From Lineus longissimus (taxonomy: Eukaryota > Nemertea > Pilidiophora > Heteronemertea > Lineidae), in the NCBI RefSeq assembly GCF_910592395.1, contig NC_088317.1:16662039-16726038 (forward strand): a DNA stretch of 64,000 nucleotides, given 5' to 3'. Numbering within the stretch: the stretch's first letter is position 1; each line of letters starts with the position of its first letter. Both the position numbers and the translations under genes were made by a program. The notes below the pieces were generated by a model, which was given only the letters and a program-made list of their open reading frames with translations, made no database searches and was not told where the DNA came from. Positions 36,331 through 47,800 of the stretch are shown here, one piece after another.

Positions 36331-36650
36331 TTGGGATCTCTTCAAAATGTGCCAAATTTTACAAACATTCGTTCGATGATGCTTTAAAAATGCAATGCAG
36401 AATCTAGCAAACCCCAAAAAAAATATGTAAATATGTTAACCAAAATTAATCTAGTAAAACAAAAATTTATAAATATGTAAATATGTTATCCAAAATATAT
36501 CTTTAAAACCAATAGTAGCTTTTTTCACTCCATTTGCCCTACTTGAAACGATGAGATGAGAGTCTTGCTATCTAAATATCTACCTCCTCATCATCTCCAA
36601 CAATGCATGTATATCACAAAGATGAAATGCCGCAATTACAAACAATGGCT
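36331..36650. other. 3' flank of the kinase-repeat gene
   Basis: AT-rich, with a duplicated segment (AATATGTAAATATGTTA occurs near 36,422 and 36,471). I see no canonical AATAAA close to the stop codon. It converges with the 3' end of the neighbouring minus-strand gene, whose poly(A) signal is at 36,652. Confidence 0.45.
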
Positions 36651-36651
36651 T

Positions 36652-36657
36652 TTTATT
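36652..36657 (-). terminator. Poly(A) signal of the minus-strand glycine-rich gene
   Basis: TTTATT on + (AATAAA on -), about 305 bases beyond the stop codon at 36,962. Confidence 0.55.
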
Positions 36658-36961
36658 AAGGAACTGTACAAAAGAATGACACATTTACAGCCATTTACAA
36701 ATTAGTTGCCGGCGAGAGTATGATGATCTTTCTTAGCGAGGCCATGCAAACACTCAAAGTCTCCTTTGCGGCTGAAGGCACCTCAAATTCCATTTTAGCC
36801 CCGCTGTGACCAAGAGACATAACAACCATCTGAATCATTATTGAGCTCCACCAAGAGAGAGATTCGGGTTGATCATATTTTCATTTAATGCATTTTTGGT
36901 CTGACGAGGACAAAGTCATAATCAAATGGACGGGATAAGATAACTTTAAGCTACGTTACGC

Positions 36962-39754
36962 TCAGCACCATGACCCTAATTTCGAAGAATATCTGCTACA
37001 GAATGTCCCGACCGCTCTATTGGCAATGCCGTTTATCCGATTCGCTGTCCTCGCGGCCAAATCGGGATTCGATCTCTGCGCAATACTCGACCACAACCCG
37101 CTAGTTTTGACTTCGTACAAATTTGCAAAACGATAAACTTCTTGCGTCAGTTCGGCTCTTGTTGTGTGCTGCTTGAAGATGTCGAATCGTCGTGAACTTT
37201 CACCGCCGTAATATTCTTTAAAGTGCTGACTCAGCGGTTTACCAGGATTTGCCTGAATCCGCTTGCCCATGTTGACGCCGTCAATGTCGCCTAAGATTTC
37301 CGCATTAGTTGCGAACCCGCCTTTGCTAGGGAGCATGTATTTGCCATTTTGCCATTGACCAGACGGACCAATGATGGGTGATGATGGATCTGAAAGAAGT
37401 TAAGAAAAAATGATAAGCCCGACATTCTTTGTATCTTTAAAAAGATTTTGAGGAAACTTACGGAAATCCATGAGGTTTCTAATAATTATCTAACCCAGAA
37501 AAAGTGATGATCCAATTGTCTGAAAAGGAAAGACTATTGAAGGCCGCATGTCTAAAGACGCAAAAGATGTTCATTTTCATTCCGGATCATTTTATCGACG
37601 TTCTTGAATAGTCTGGTTTGATTTCTTGAACCAGCAAGGAACAAAAATACTGCAGATAGGCGGAGTATTATCCTTTATAGCTACGGTTTGATAACTAGTT
37701 TATCACCTTCCCAGGACTAATGAAGAAGTCCTTCCCAACCCATGGGCTGCAAGGTTGTCCCACACATACTCACTCTTGGCGTTGGCGAGGCCAGACTGTC
37801 CCAGATCTCCAGAAATGGTAGTTGCGAAGATATTGTTCATGCCGAGGACGCTTTGTTGATCATATCCAGCCGTAGCCCCGGTTATGACATGACCTGAAGA
37901 AGAAAAGCATTTTTCTTTATTCATAAAGTAGGTTCAATCGCCTACACCCCTACAATCCTTCTCCATACATGTCACTTTCCCATTACTCACCGAGTCATAG
38001 GTTCAATCTCCGTCACACACCCACCCACTCCATACATATGCCCTTCTCATTACTCACAAAGTAGCTTCAATCCCCGTCTCGACCCTTCTCTGTTCATGCG
38101 TGTGCCCGTTGTCCATTACTCATAATCTAGGTTCAAAATCTCATACACCGCCCAACCCACATCCTTCTCCACACATCTGCCCTTCCCATTACTCAAAGCA
38201 GGTTCAATCGCTGCTTACTCACCAAAAGCAATAGTGTCGCCGTTCATCTTAATCACGCCCAGTTCTGCTCCATTCTGGAACCTGTGGTCCATCATCTGTG
38301 TGAGAGTTTGGAGTGTCGGCTGATCGACTGTACTGCCAAATGGATTGACAGTCTTTCCGAAGCCGGGGAAGGGATTATTCACGTTCAGCATCACCTTGGT
38401 AAGGAAGAGAATAGTAATGTAAGCGCAGTTTATCAAAGGCCCAGCTCTGAAGATCGACACCAAAATGTATCCAAAAGCTTCATGACTATACCATAAATAA
38501 ATAACTCCATAAAGATATGATTCTATCGTAAAATCGTAATGCTATTGGTCTCTCTATAGAGAAACGCCCAAGGTTAATATTATGCTACACTTACCCTCCA
38601 GTGCGCGCTGTCGTACCGCCCCACCAACATTCGCAGCTTATTGGCCATTTGGTCCGCCGGTAAATTCGGGAAGAGCGTTTCTAGCAGTTCCAAGGCGAAA
38701 ACGAACTGCTCTAATGTCATTTTCTTTGCTTCTGGATCCTCTGGTGGTGCCGGCTTAGACGATGGCTTGGGTTTGCTCCTTGACCGGGAACCGCCGCCGC
38801 CGCCAAATCCGGAAGGCCGGTATCCCCTCAAGCCGAAATCTATGGGAATTGAAACGCGACGACTCGGAAGACGTCGTCCTATTACAGAAATTCTTTCTGA
38901 AAGGGGAAAAAAGGCATATAAGGTCAACGAACTGTCCTTCGTGAAGAATAAATTTCAAACCGCTCTCAGATTGGCGACTCTCCCTTTCGGCGATTACTGC
39001 AGCCAAAGCTATCATTTTCGTCAGGGGCTAGAGTAATGGTCAATTTTAAAGTTAAGACTGCATTTCCTTATCAATGAGTAACCTATACTTACCAATTCCA
39101 CCACCACCGCCACCTCCGCCGCCCCCGAAGCTTCGACCACCTATACCACGTCCGCCGCCTCCTCCGAAGCCCCCGCCCCCGCCCCCGCTCCCGCACGCGG
39201 CGCGCCTGGTCCGCACTGGAGCCCCTTGCATCTCAGCGATGTGGCGGTCAAGTTGAAGTCTGGAATAGAAAAGGTTATTACTAATAGTGGAAATAAACCT
39301 CGCGCACCTCTGATGGCTTATATTGGCCTATACATGATTTCAACAAGCTCAATGATAAAAATCAATCGAGTCTTCACCCGCTTCCTTTTCCATACAAGTG
39401 TCCTTCTCGTTACTCATAAACTAGGTTCAATCTCTCACTCCTCCTTCTCCATACATGAGCCCTTCCCATTTCTCATATTAGGTTCAATCTCTCTCACATC
39501 TCCCCTTCTCCATACATGTACCCCTCCCATCATTCATAAATTAGGTTAAATCTCTCCCTCCACCCCCTTCTCCATACATGTACCTTTCCCATTACTCATA
39601 GGTTTAAAGTAACTTACCCCTCGGCGAGCGCGATCCTGTTCAGTTGATCCCCTTGCTCCGGTCGGTCTTTGTACAGTAATGCTCCCCAACCGTAGACGCT
39701 CGTAATGCCAAGCATCAGAATCGAACCAAGAAATGCAATGGGTAACAACTTCAT
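36962..39754 (-). CDS. Secreted glycine-rich protein of unknown family, paralogue 1 (441 aa)
   Basis: Exons in gene order: 39754-39618, 39259-39093, 38896-38595, 38394-38223, 37893-37774, 37389-36962 (1,326 nt, phases consistent). A signal peptide (MKLLPIAFLGSILMLGI and on) is followed by a basic region (APVRTRRAAC) that may be a propeptide cleavage site, then a poly-Gly stretch. Next comes a conserved block with DPEAKKMTLEQFVFALE and FPNLPADQMANKLRMLVG, then GHVITGATAGYDQQ, TISGDLGQSGLAN, GQWQNGKYMLPS and a C-terminal domain ending FCSRYSSKLGSWC. Two cysteines lie in that last segment. It is secreted by prediction; I do not recognise the fold. The paralogue at 40.9-43.9 kb has the same six exons and intron phases. 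Confidence 0.8.
37925..38218. repeat. Intronic minisatellite, period about 60-65 bp
   Basis: Imperfect copies of a unit with TTACTCATAAAGTAGGTTCA, ATC, a pyrimidine-rich stretch and CTCCATACATGTGCCC. The same unit recurs at 39,395-39,605 in another intron of this gene and, complemented, near 42,785-42,955 in the paralogue. Confidence 0.8.
39395..39610. repeat. Intronic minisatellite, same family as 37,925-38,218
   Basis: Three to four copies with TTCTCCATACATGTACC, CATTACTCATAAA and TAGGTTCAATCTCTC. It lies in intron 1 of the minus-strand paralogue. Confidence 0.8.
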
Positions 39755-40935
39755 TCTGTGAGCTTGGTTGAAATAATGCTCAGTCTCACTGATGACAGTA
39801 AAATTGGAGTAGTGGTAACGAGCTGCGTCGGTTGAAATTGTGAATTGTCGCCCCTCGCAGCCTATTATGTGCAATGGCCTTGTCCACCAAGTCCGGTTGG
39901 TTTGCCGGGTCGATGGGTTTTCCCCGTAGATTTCTGATGAGACTGGGGTGATCTATCTTGAGTATTAAATGCTAATCCGGGACTAGAATTTGATATTTTG
40001 ATTGCTTAAATGTGACCTTTGCAGGTGAAACGTTGCGCGCGTTTTTCTCAAAGCGCGAAAATAAATCATGCGACAATAACATTTTGATATTCCGAGTGCA
40101 GATAACTTCTCCGAAGAAAAGTAGGCCGATTGAACTCAATCGGAAAATAGCACAGGTAAATACGTCACACAATGATTATTTGCAATTAACGCGTCGTCTG
40201 CTAAACAATTCATAGAACGAGTGAATCATTTTAGTGATCAACACTTCACTATCACTTCTCAAGTACCGGTATTGAAAAAAATGGGTCAGGATCCCAAAAT
40301 ATTACGTCATACTGTCCTTTATCTATCCGAATAGGTACGGCAGCTTGGATAGTCCATCATACTTTATTTCTGAAAGTCTGAAGTTATTTTGAACAACTCG
40401 AGGCGCTCAACTTATAACTTGACGCTCGACTTAACTTGAGCGTTTGACTTAAAACTTGGGCACTCGAGGTAGTAAATCGGGCGCTCAGGTTATACCTCAA
40501 GCGACAGTTCAGCGTGAAGTCTTATGCGAAAGAAAAGGTATGAAACAAAATTAAAAAAATAACATATCTTGCCCAGTTTTCCATTTAATATGTCGTCTGC
40601 TAAACAATTCTGAGAATGAGTGCGTGAATCATTAATTTGATTGTTCCAAATATTAAGTCTAGGCCCAACAGTTCACTCTCCCTTCTCAAGTACTGGTACA
40701 GAAAGAAATTAGGTCAAGATATCAAATAATCATTGATTAGTCATTAGTGCATCGGCTGCGTCATATTAAAATCCAAAACTGGAAAACCTCGCCAACCGGA
40801 CTTGGCGGCATATTATATAAAGCCGGACGCCGTTGCGAAATTTCCACGCTTATTTCATCAGTCAGACACGAAGCTCGTTCATTCCCGCAGTCGTACATTG
40901 TTTTTAATCTACTTGATTCGGATACTGGAGTCGCG
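39755..40935. promoter_or_regulatory. Divergent promoter interval of the two glycine-rich paralogues
   Basis: A 1.18-kb spacer between opposed start codons. It holds two related direct copies (about 40,196-40,300 and 40,589-40,725) that share CGTCTGCTAAACAATTC, GTGAATCATT and CTTCTCAAGTAC. Between them (40,390-40,510) is a stretch dense in short CTCGA, TTGAGCG and CGCTC words in both orientations. The duplicated blocks suggest that each gene kept its own upstream region after an inverted duplication. Confidence 0.5.
40814..40820 (+). promoter_or_regulatory. TATA box of the plus-strand glycine-rich gene
   Basis: TATATAA in GGCATATTATATAAAGCCG, 116 bases before the start codon, leaving room for a 5' UTR of about 85 bases. 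Confidence 0.6.
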
Positions 40936-42962
40936 ATGAAGTTGTCATTCATTGCTTTTCTTGGTTCCATTCTGATATGTGGCCTCGCCAGTGTCTCTGG
41001 CTGGGCGGGGTTTAAAAACCTCCCACCGGAGAAAAGGGAACAGTTGAAAAGGATCGCGATCGCTCAAGGGTAGGTTTTTTGTTTAATTTTCGCAATTCTT
41101 CCACTAGAAATACTTACATCATAGGTTTAAAGTCCCTCAAAACTAGCGATTGTTGTCGCTACGACGATTATAATCGTTGGAGTGCGACAAAAAGGTCTGT
41201 CGTCTGCGGATAAAACCGGTCATCGCTGCGTGTGATATTCACGTCGCTGCGATCACCGATTCTTGTCGTGAGCACCTGCGATGACCACCCCAAACAATCG
41301 ATCAAGATCGCATCGCTCGTGTGCGGACTCCGACACAAAAAGATAAATCTATGTGAGTCTGGGTTGGGGGACTAAAGTCGGGCTATGCCTCCTCATTTAC
41401 CACTCATGGTATTGATTCAGATAGTAGGCCTACGTCCACCTTTGAGAAATTGATGCAAATACAGAAGTAAACTTGAGCGCATGTGATTTAACCTACCACT
41501 GCCCGATAGTTGCGCACGGTTGGAGATGTTAATTCCGACCCATGCTGTGATGGTTCTAGTTGGACCCATCAGGCAAACATTTGCAATCAGGGGCTGCATC
41601 TGATTTCCTCACAATTCCCTAGGTACTAACTTCTAAATTCTTTTCAGACTTCACGTTGACAAACATGTCCAGGAGATGCAAGCTGCTCCAGTGCGGGTCA
41701 GGCGCTCCGCTTGCGGTGGAGGCTCATACGGCGGGGGCGGCACTGGCCGCGGCGGCAGCAGCGTCGGTAGGGGTGTCGGAGGAGGCATTGGCAGTCGCGG
41801 CGGAGGTGGCGGGGGAGTATCTGTTATGGGTAAGGATGACACTGAAATATTCCCTTCATTTAAGCCTATGGTGATCCAGATTATTCTCACACACTCATTG
41901 TGGTTAAAATATATCAAAATTGTGGTCAAAAGATATTCAAACTGAATAAAAATGAGTTTCTCTCTTCAGAAACAATAGTTGTGACAGGACGACGTCTTCC
42001 GCCTGTTTCCTCCTCCGTTGATTTTAGCCTGAGGGGGTTCCAGCCACCTAGGCGGTTTGGCGGAGGTGGTGGTTCATCGGCAGCTAACCCACCAAAGCCC
42101 AAGGAGCCCCAGGAACCGCCCGAGGATCCAGAAGCAAAGAAAATGACGCTCCAGCAGTTCGTTTTCGCCTTGGAGCAACTGGAGAAGGCGTTCCCAAATC
42201 TACCAGCGGACCAGATGGCGAATAAACTGCGGATGTTGGTGGGACGGTACGACAGCCCACTCTGGAAGGTAATTTCCTTGCTCTATCAACGGAAGGGTAA
42301 TATAAATGGTCGCGGGCGTCTCTTCAAGGACCACCATGAAGGGTAACTAACGGGGGAGAAGGCAAATACCCTCCAAAAGTCACTAAAAAATGTGTGTTTG
42401 GCCATGATTTTGCCCGAAAACTTTCAAAAAGTGCCCCCCCCCCCCTGCCCGAGAGCCTTTTGCCGCCGCCCCTCCCCCACCGAGACCAAACAGCTAGCTA
42501 TCCCCTGCACCGTTTCAAGTAAATCATCTTCTAATTCTCCAGGTTATGTTGAATGTAAATGTCCCCGTAGTAGGAAAGGATGTCAGCCCATTTGACAAGA
42601 ACACCAACCCACAGTCATTCCAGACACTCACTCAGATGTTAGACCACAGGATCCAAAATGGCGCCGAATTGGGCGTGGTGAAGATAAATGGAGACACAGT
42701 CGCCTTTGGTGAGTACTACAATTATACAAAATTAAGCGAATTGGAAGGGCGCATGGATGGACAAGGAGGTCTTATAAGCACATGTACTTGTATCTAACCT
42801 ACTTTACAATACTTATTTTATGAGTAATCGGAATGATACATGTATGAGAAGGAGGGTTTAAAAGTCGTTTTAATACAACCTGCTCTATGAGTAACAGAAA
42901 GGGCGCTTTTATGCAAATGTCTTGGAAGTCGTTACTCTACTTAATATGAGTAATTCAAAGGC

Positions 42963-43022
<60 letters not shown>

Positions 43023-43907
43023 GCCATCATTGGGTTCTTTTCCTTCTTCAGGTCATGTGATCACAGGGGCTACGGCTGGATATGATCAACAAACCGTCTT
43101 CGGAATGAACAATCTCTTCTCTACTACCATTTCGGGAGATCTGGGACAGTCTGCCCTCGCCAATTCGAAAAGTGAGTATTTCTGGGACTACACGTATTTG
43201 CTGTTACAGGCAGGTATGTGAACGGAACCTTTTACGGGACTTGTTCATTGACACAATGTCTTAGAAGGGGACATCTCATAACTACTCACAGCTCAGTCCT
43301 GTTCACGGTTTTATGCTCAAGTATTCAAGGACTGATAGCAAATTCTCTTTTGGTCAAAACCTGCTCACATGACCATTCGTTGGAAAGCTCTCGGTATAAC
43401 AGAGCCATTTATACACCCTACTTTGGGTTTCTTAAGATTTTCATAATATGGACATCATGATTTTCTTCCTTGCATTTAGATCCAGCATCACCCATCATAG
43501 GCCCAGCAGGCCAATGGCAAAACGGCAAATACATGTTGCCAAGTGACGGTGGGTTCGCCACACACGCAGAAGTCTTAGGCGACATTGACGGCTTCAACAT
43601 GGGCAAGCGTATCCAAGCAAATCCTGCGAAACCGCTGAGTCAGCATATGAAAGAATACTACGGCGGTGAAAGTTCACAACGATTCGACATCTTCAAGCAG
43701 CACACAACGAAAGCTGAACTGACGCAAGAAGTTTATCGTTTTGCAAATTTGTATGAATACAAGAATGACGGATTATTATCAAGTGTTTTACAGAATGCCA
43801 GTCCTGATTTGGCTGTGCGACGCGCCAGTGAGATAAATGGTATTGCAAATACGGCCGTCGGGGCGTTCTGTAGCAGGTATTCTGCGCAGTTGGGCTCATG
43901 GTGCTAG
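40936..43907 (+). CDS. Secreted glycine-rich protein of unknown family, paralogue 2 (442 aa)
   Basis: Exons 40936-41069, 41648-41829, 41970-42268, 42543-42708, 43052-43171 and 43480-43907 (1,329 nt, phases consistent). The signal peptide begins MKLSFIAFLGSILI. It is followed by a dibasic region (APVRVRRSAC), a long Gly-rich linker, PPEDPEAKKMTLQQFVF, FPNLPADQMANKLRMLVG, GHVITGATAGYDQQ, TISGDLGQSALAN and a C-terminal domain containing GDIDGFNMGKRIQANP and ending FCSRYSAQLGSWC. The conserved parts are almost identical to paralogue 1, whereas the Gly-rich and signal regions differ. No enzyme motif is visible. A matrix or extracellular structural role is possible but only a guess from the composition. 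Confidence 0.82.
42963..43022. repeat. (TCA)n microsatellite
   Basis: About 19 uninterrupted TCA triplets, 30 bases upstream of a splice acceptor of the plus-strand paralogue. Confidence 0.95.
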
Positions 43908-43964
43908 ACAATTAAGCTAATCTGTCATGTTTAAGGGTCGACCATGACCACCACCATTTTGGCT

Positions 43965-44102
43965 AGAACTTGAAATCCTAAAGCCATTAGAACTCCTTCA
44001 AAACGAATTGGATGTCAATTTCAAGGGTTGGAGTCAGTTATTTGTTTTCCTGAGAACTGACTGCAACCCTTGAAATTAGCATTCTCTTGGATTTCAAGTT
44101 CT
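43965..44102. repeat. Long imperfect hairpin in the 3' UTR of the plus-strand paralogue
   Basis: The outer arms AGAACTTGAAATCC (43,965-43,978) and GGATTTCAAGTTCT (44,089-44,102) match exactly. The inner arms of 22 bases (44,018-44,039 and 44,056-44,077) match at 21 positions. It lies between the stop codon and the AATAAA, so it would be transcribed. Confidence 0.85.
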
Positions 44103-44273
44103 GACCACATTCCCAAGCTTCTCTTTGTTAATCAGCAAATGAACCTTAGTATCAATGCTGCCTTTAAAATAGCGTCATTCATTCTGAAAATAACTTTCTA
44201 GTCTTTCATTTTGTCTCCTAGAGACTGTCAGGGACACTGCCAACATAATTTGTGAATCTGTGTCAGTTGTGTA

Positions 44274-44279
44274 AATAAA
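44274..44279 (+). terminator. Poly(A) signal of the plus-strand glycine-rich gene
   Basis: AATAAA in TTGTGTAAATAAATATCC, about 370 bases after the stop codon. Confidence 0.6.
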
Positions 44280-44491
44280 TATCCATTGTTTTTAATTGTC
44301 ACATTTCACTTTCTTGGTGTGGAAGAGGCTGTTTAGAGCAGGAGGGGGGCAGGACTGGGACCCCCCCCCCTTGCAGTTGCTCATCACTTATTCTGCTGAA
44401 CTGAACGATAGTGGTACGTGAAAATAACTGCTGGGAAGGTCATAGGCAAGACCATCATCCAATGTTTTATTTGAGCTTTAAGAGGTTTAGC

Positions 44492-44602
44492 TTAACCCTT
44501 GCTTTCCTTAGCCAAGCTAGCTCTTCTCTCAAAGTTCCGATACAAGGCATACTCGGTTTCATTCCTGTTGCTTGCTAGAAATTCCCAGCCAAGAAATTCA
44601 TC
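44492..44602 (-). CDS. Candidate orphan terminal exon (36 aa)
   Basis: On the minus strand, TTCTTCATCTAG is followed by an open stretch of 36 codons, in phase 0, ending GKESKG-like (read: SLAKESKG) and then TAA. The product begins DEFLGWEFLASNRNETEYA and looks like ordinary protein, not low complexity. A TTTATT (AATAAA on -) at 44,466-44,471 follows. It lies 3' of the UPF3 poly(A) signal. It could be an alternative last exon of UPF3 or the end of a gene with exons hidden in UPF3 introns. I cannot join it to anything. Confidence 0.35.
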   Translation of the reverse strand, partial: DEFLGWEFLASNRNETEYALYRNFERRASLAKESKG

Positions 44603-44642
44603 CTAGATGAAGAACAAAACGTGATATCTAATCAAAACAAAC

Positions 44643-44648
44643 TTTATT
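44643..44648 (-). terminator. Poly(A) signal of UPF3
   Basis: TTTATT on + (AATAAA on -), 235 bases past the UPF3 stop codon. Confidence 0.55.
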
Positions 44649-44882
44649 AAACAGAATATTCATACATATTCAAACTGAAGCCTCAGTCAACAAGAAATGC
44701 AATGTTAAAAATAAACTAGGATGCGACTCTGAAGCCAGAATTCCTCAGTTTTTGGTAATCTAGCGACATTTTCTATAAATAGTAGTGGACAATCGAATTC
44801 AAATTTCTACAAAGCGCTGCAAGTTCTATGAAGTCATTTGCAAAAAGCTTTTTAACTTTCAAAGCGCTTGATGTCACTAAGT

Positions 44883-47800
44883 CTATTTCTCCTCGGAGCC
44901 TGCTTTCCCCTCATCCCCTGTATCGCTAGCACCACTTTTAGCATCAACCTTGTCGGTATCGTGTTTGCGTTCTGCTATTTTCCTCTCGATCTCCGCACGG
45001 CGCCGTCCAGGCTGATATATCTCACGCTCAGGCCGGTCCTGCAAAGTCAGAGATTCAGATTTCGGATGAGTAACATTCACACCAACACAGAAACAAAAAG
45101 TATATTTAATTCGTTGTTGAAATACCGGTGAATTAACAACATGTATATGGCCCTTGAACATGTCTGACAGAATGCCTCATCTTATAAGGCTTAAAGGGTA
45201 ACTCGTGTCAAATTTCACCATATAATGTTTTAGCTGTTTTTGACAAATGACTACGTCACTTTCTCATAAATCCGTATGGTTTTCGAATCGAAATGCACAT
45301 TTTCTAGAAATTGATGGTTTAATCCCGCCCGGACGGCTCGCTTCGATGCCGTTTCCGTTGATGACGTCACAACATGAACATTTTCGCGGTCGCGGTGGTT
45401 TACCTTCAGCGATTTTATGATAAATCTAATCAAAAATGGAAAATTTGAGCTTTACATTTGTGATCAACAATTAAAAACGGATGTATTTCCGCAAAGTTGT
45501 AAATCACATCATAGTATCACTTTAAACAGGTGGCCTCTCTGACCTTCGAACATGTCAATCAAATGTACCTTATTCCTAATCCTATCTCTCCTCTCCCTTC
45601 TCAAAGTTTCCTCACTCTTCCCCGCATCACTCCCCTTACTACGTCTCGACTCCCCGTCATCACCCTTGTCCCTAGGCTCAGCCGACTTTGTGTCTCGCGA
45701 CTCGGATGACTTTGACTCCCGTGGTTCCGCAGACTTTGTGTCCCTCGTCCGATCACCGTCATCCTTCTGAAAAGTAGAAAAGTCAAACTCTGCCAAACAT
45801 TTTGTTTGTAGCCTTGAACAGATCACTTTACTTTGTTTACACCGTCAGATCTGTAGAATTGAGTCCTTGTACCTGGTATGGTGCCACGACAGGGCCGCAT
45901 TCGAATAAGTCTCTTGGCCTGCACCAAAAGCCCAACTGGTGCCCAACCAAAGTGGCATCAAAAACTGTGGCTGGATTGTCATGAACCAGTACAGAACACA
46001 TACCTTATCTTTAGACTTGGCAGTATCCCCGGCAAAGCTTTTCGGACGCACGCTCTCCTTATCTTTATCCCTTTTATCTGTTGGTTTACCATCTGGTTTG
46101 GCAGTGTCTTTCTTGTAACCACTCGATCTGAAATAAACAATGAAAACACTGAATGTAGTCATCGCAAGAATTTGTAGAAATCAATCTCTTAATGTTGAAA
46201 AGGTGATTCCATGCCGAGATTTGAAATACCTTTCTTCAATCACCATGTCACAATCATGGTTGTTTCCTGCACTGCACTTGCAATGACTTTGCATCCAAAA
46301 CATTTGGATTGAAGCCGTACATAGGATGAATCAGACGATTCATAAGTACAAAAAAGAACATGCTTAGATAATGACAAATCAACCTAGAATATTACCTCCT
46401 GTCCCTGTCCCTGTCTCTGTTATCTCTCCCTCTATCACGATCTCGGTTGTCCCTGTCCCGATCTCTATTGCTGCCAGGTTTGCCCCTATCCTTGGGAGCT
46501 GACCCCTCTCTTTCATCCCTGTCCCTCGGTTTCGACTTCTGGTCATGATCCTTCGAAGGGGCAGTGTCTTTCCTTCTTTCTTTATCGTCCTCCCTCCCTG
46601 AAAGTCACCAGCACACAGAAGATGAAACTCCAAATCTAATATTGATTCAACATTCAGAAAACTCACTGCCAACTCAAGAGTACTGTAAGTGTAAAAGGAG
46701 ACCATAACAGACCCTTGTACCCTTTGAACAGGATGGTAGGAAGAACAGTAAAACCTTTAATGATGAAAAATGTCAAAAAATTTCCAACACATTTTCAGTT
46801 ATATTCCAAACTTTCAAGTAATTTTTCTCAGAATAGCAAAACAAATATATGTTCTCATCATTCCTTCAGTAAAAACTTTCTGTTCACATATATTATCTAA
46901 ACCCATAATCAAACCCAAAAGAAAAGTTCACAGCTTCGTTTTTCGAACACCAACGGACCTTTATTTCTCTCCTCCTTTGCCCTATCCTCTTTGGCCCTCT
47001 GTCGATCGCGGTAGTTATCCCTGCGGTCCTTCTCACGCTCTCTATCCCGCTCACGCTGCCGAAACTTCTCCACCTCTCGCTGACGTTGCTTCTCGCGCTC
47101 GGGATTTTTCAGGACCTGTAAGAGTATCAATCCAAGTTATGCTGCAAGATATTTCGTAAATTTCCCTGGCCTTACAATGATGATTATACAATGTTCTTTT
47201 GAAGGCAATGATCCTTTAACTAGTGTAGGGCCTAAAACCAGACAAGGCAACTGATCCACATCAATTTGAAACTAACCATACTCACCCTCACAGTAATTTC
47301 ATCCTTATCACTCTTCTTCTTATCTCTATCCTTCTCATTATCTCTATCCGTATCTCTATCCTTTTCCCCATTTTCCTTATCTCCATCTTTTGCCCCGTCA
47401 TCCTTATCTTTTATACCTTTAGCATCATTTTCATTTTCTGTACTGTCCTTGTCAGTATCTTTTTTATCCTCTTTCGGAGCAACCTCTTTTTTCTCAAGTC
47501 TTTCCTTCACATCCTTGTCCTTATCTTCCTTCCTATCCCTTTCTCTATCCTCCTTTCCTCCTCTGTCAGTTCCCCTATCTCTATTTATATCCCTATCCTT
47601 ATCTCGATCTCGAACCCTATCCTTATCAGCCCGATCTCTAGTATTCCCCCTGTCCCTATCCCTTGTGTCTCTGTCCCTATCTCCTCGATTTCTATCCCGA
47701 TCACCTCTGTCTCTATCCCGATCTCTAGAGTCTTTAATATCTCTGTCTCGATTTCTGTCCTTATCTCTGTCACCCCTATTTCTATCTCTATCTCTATCCC

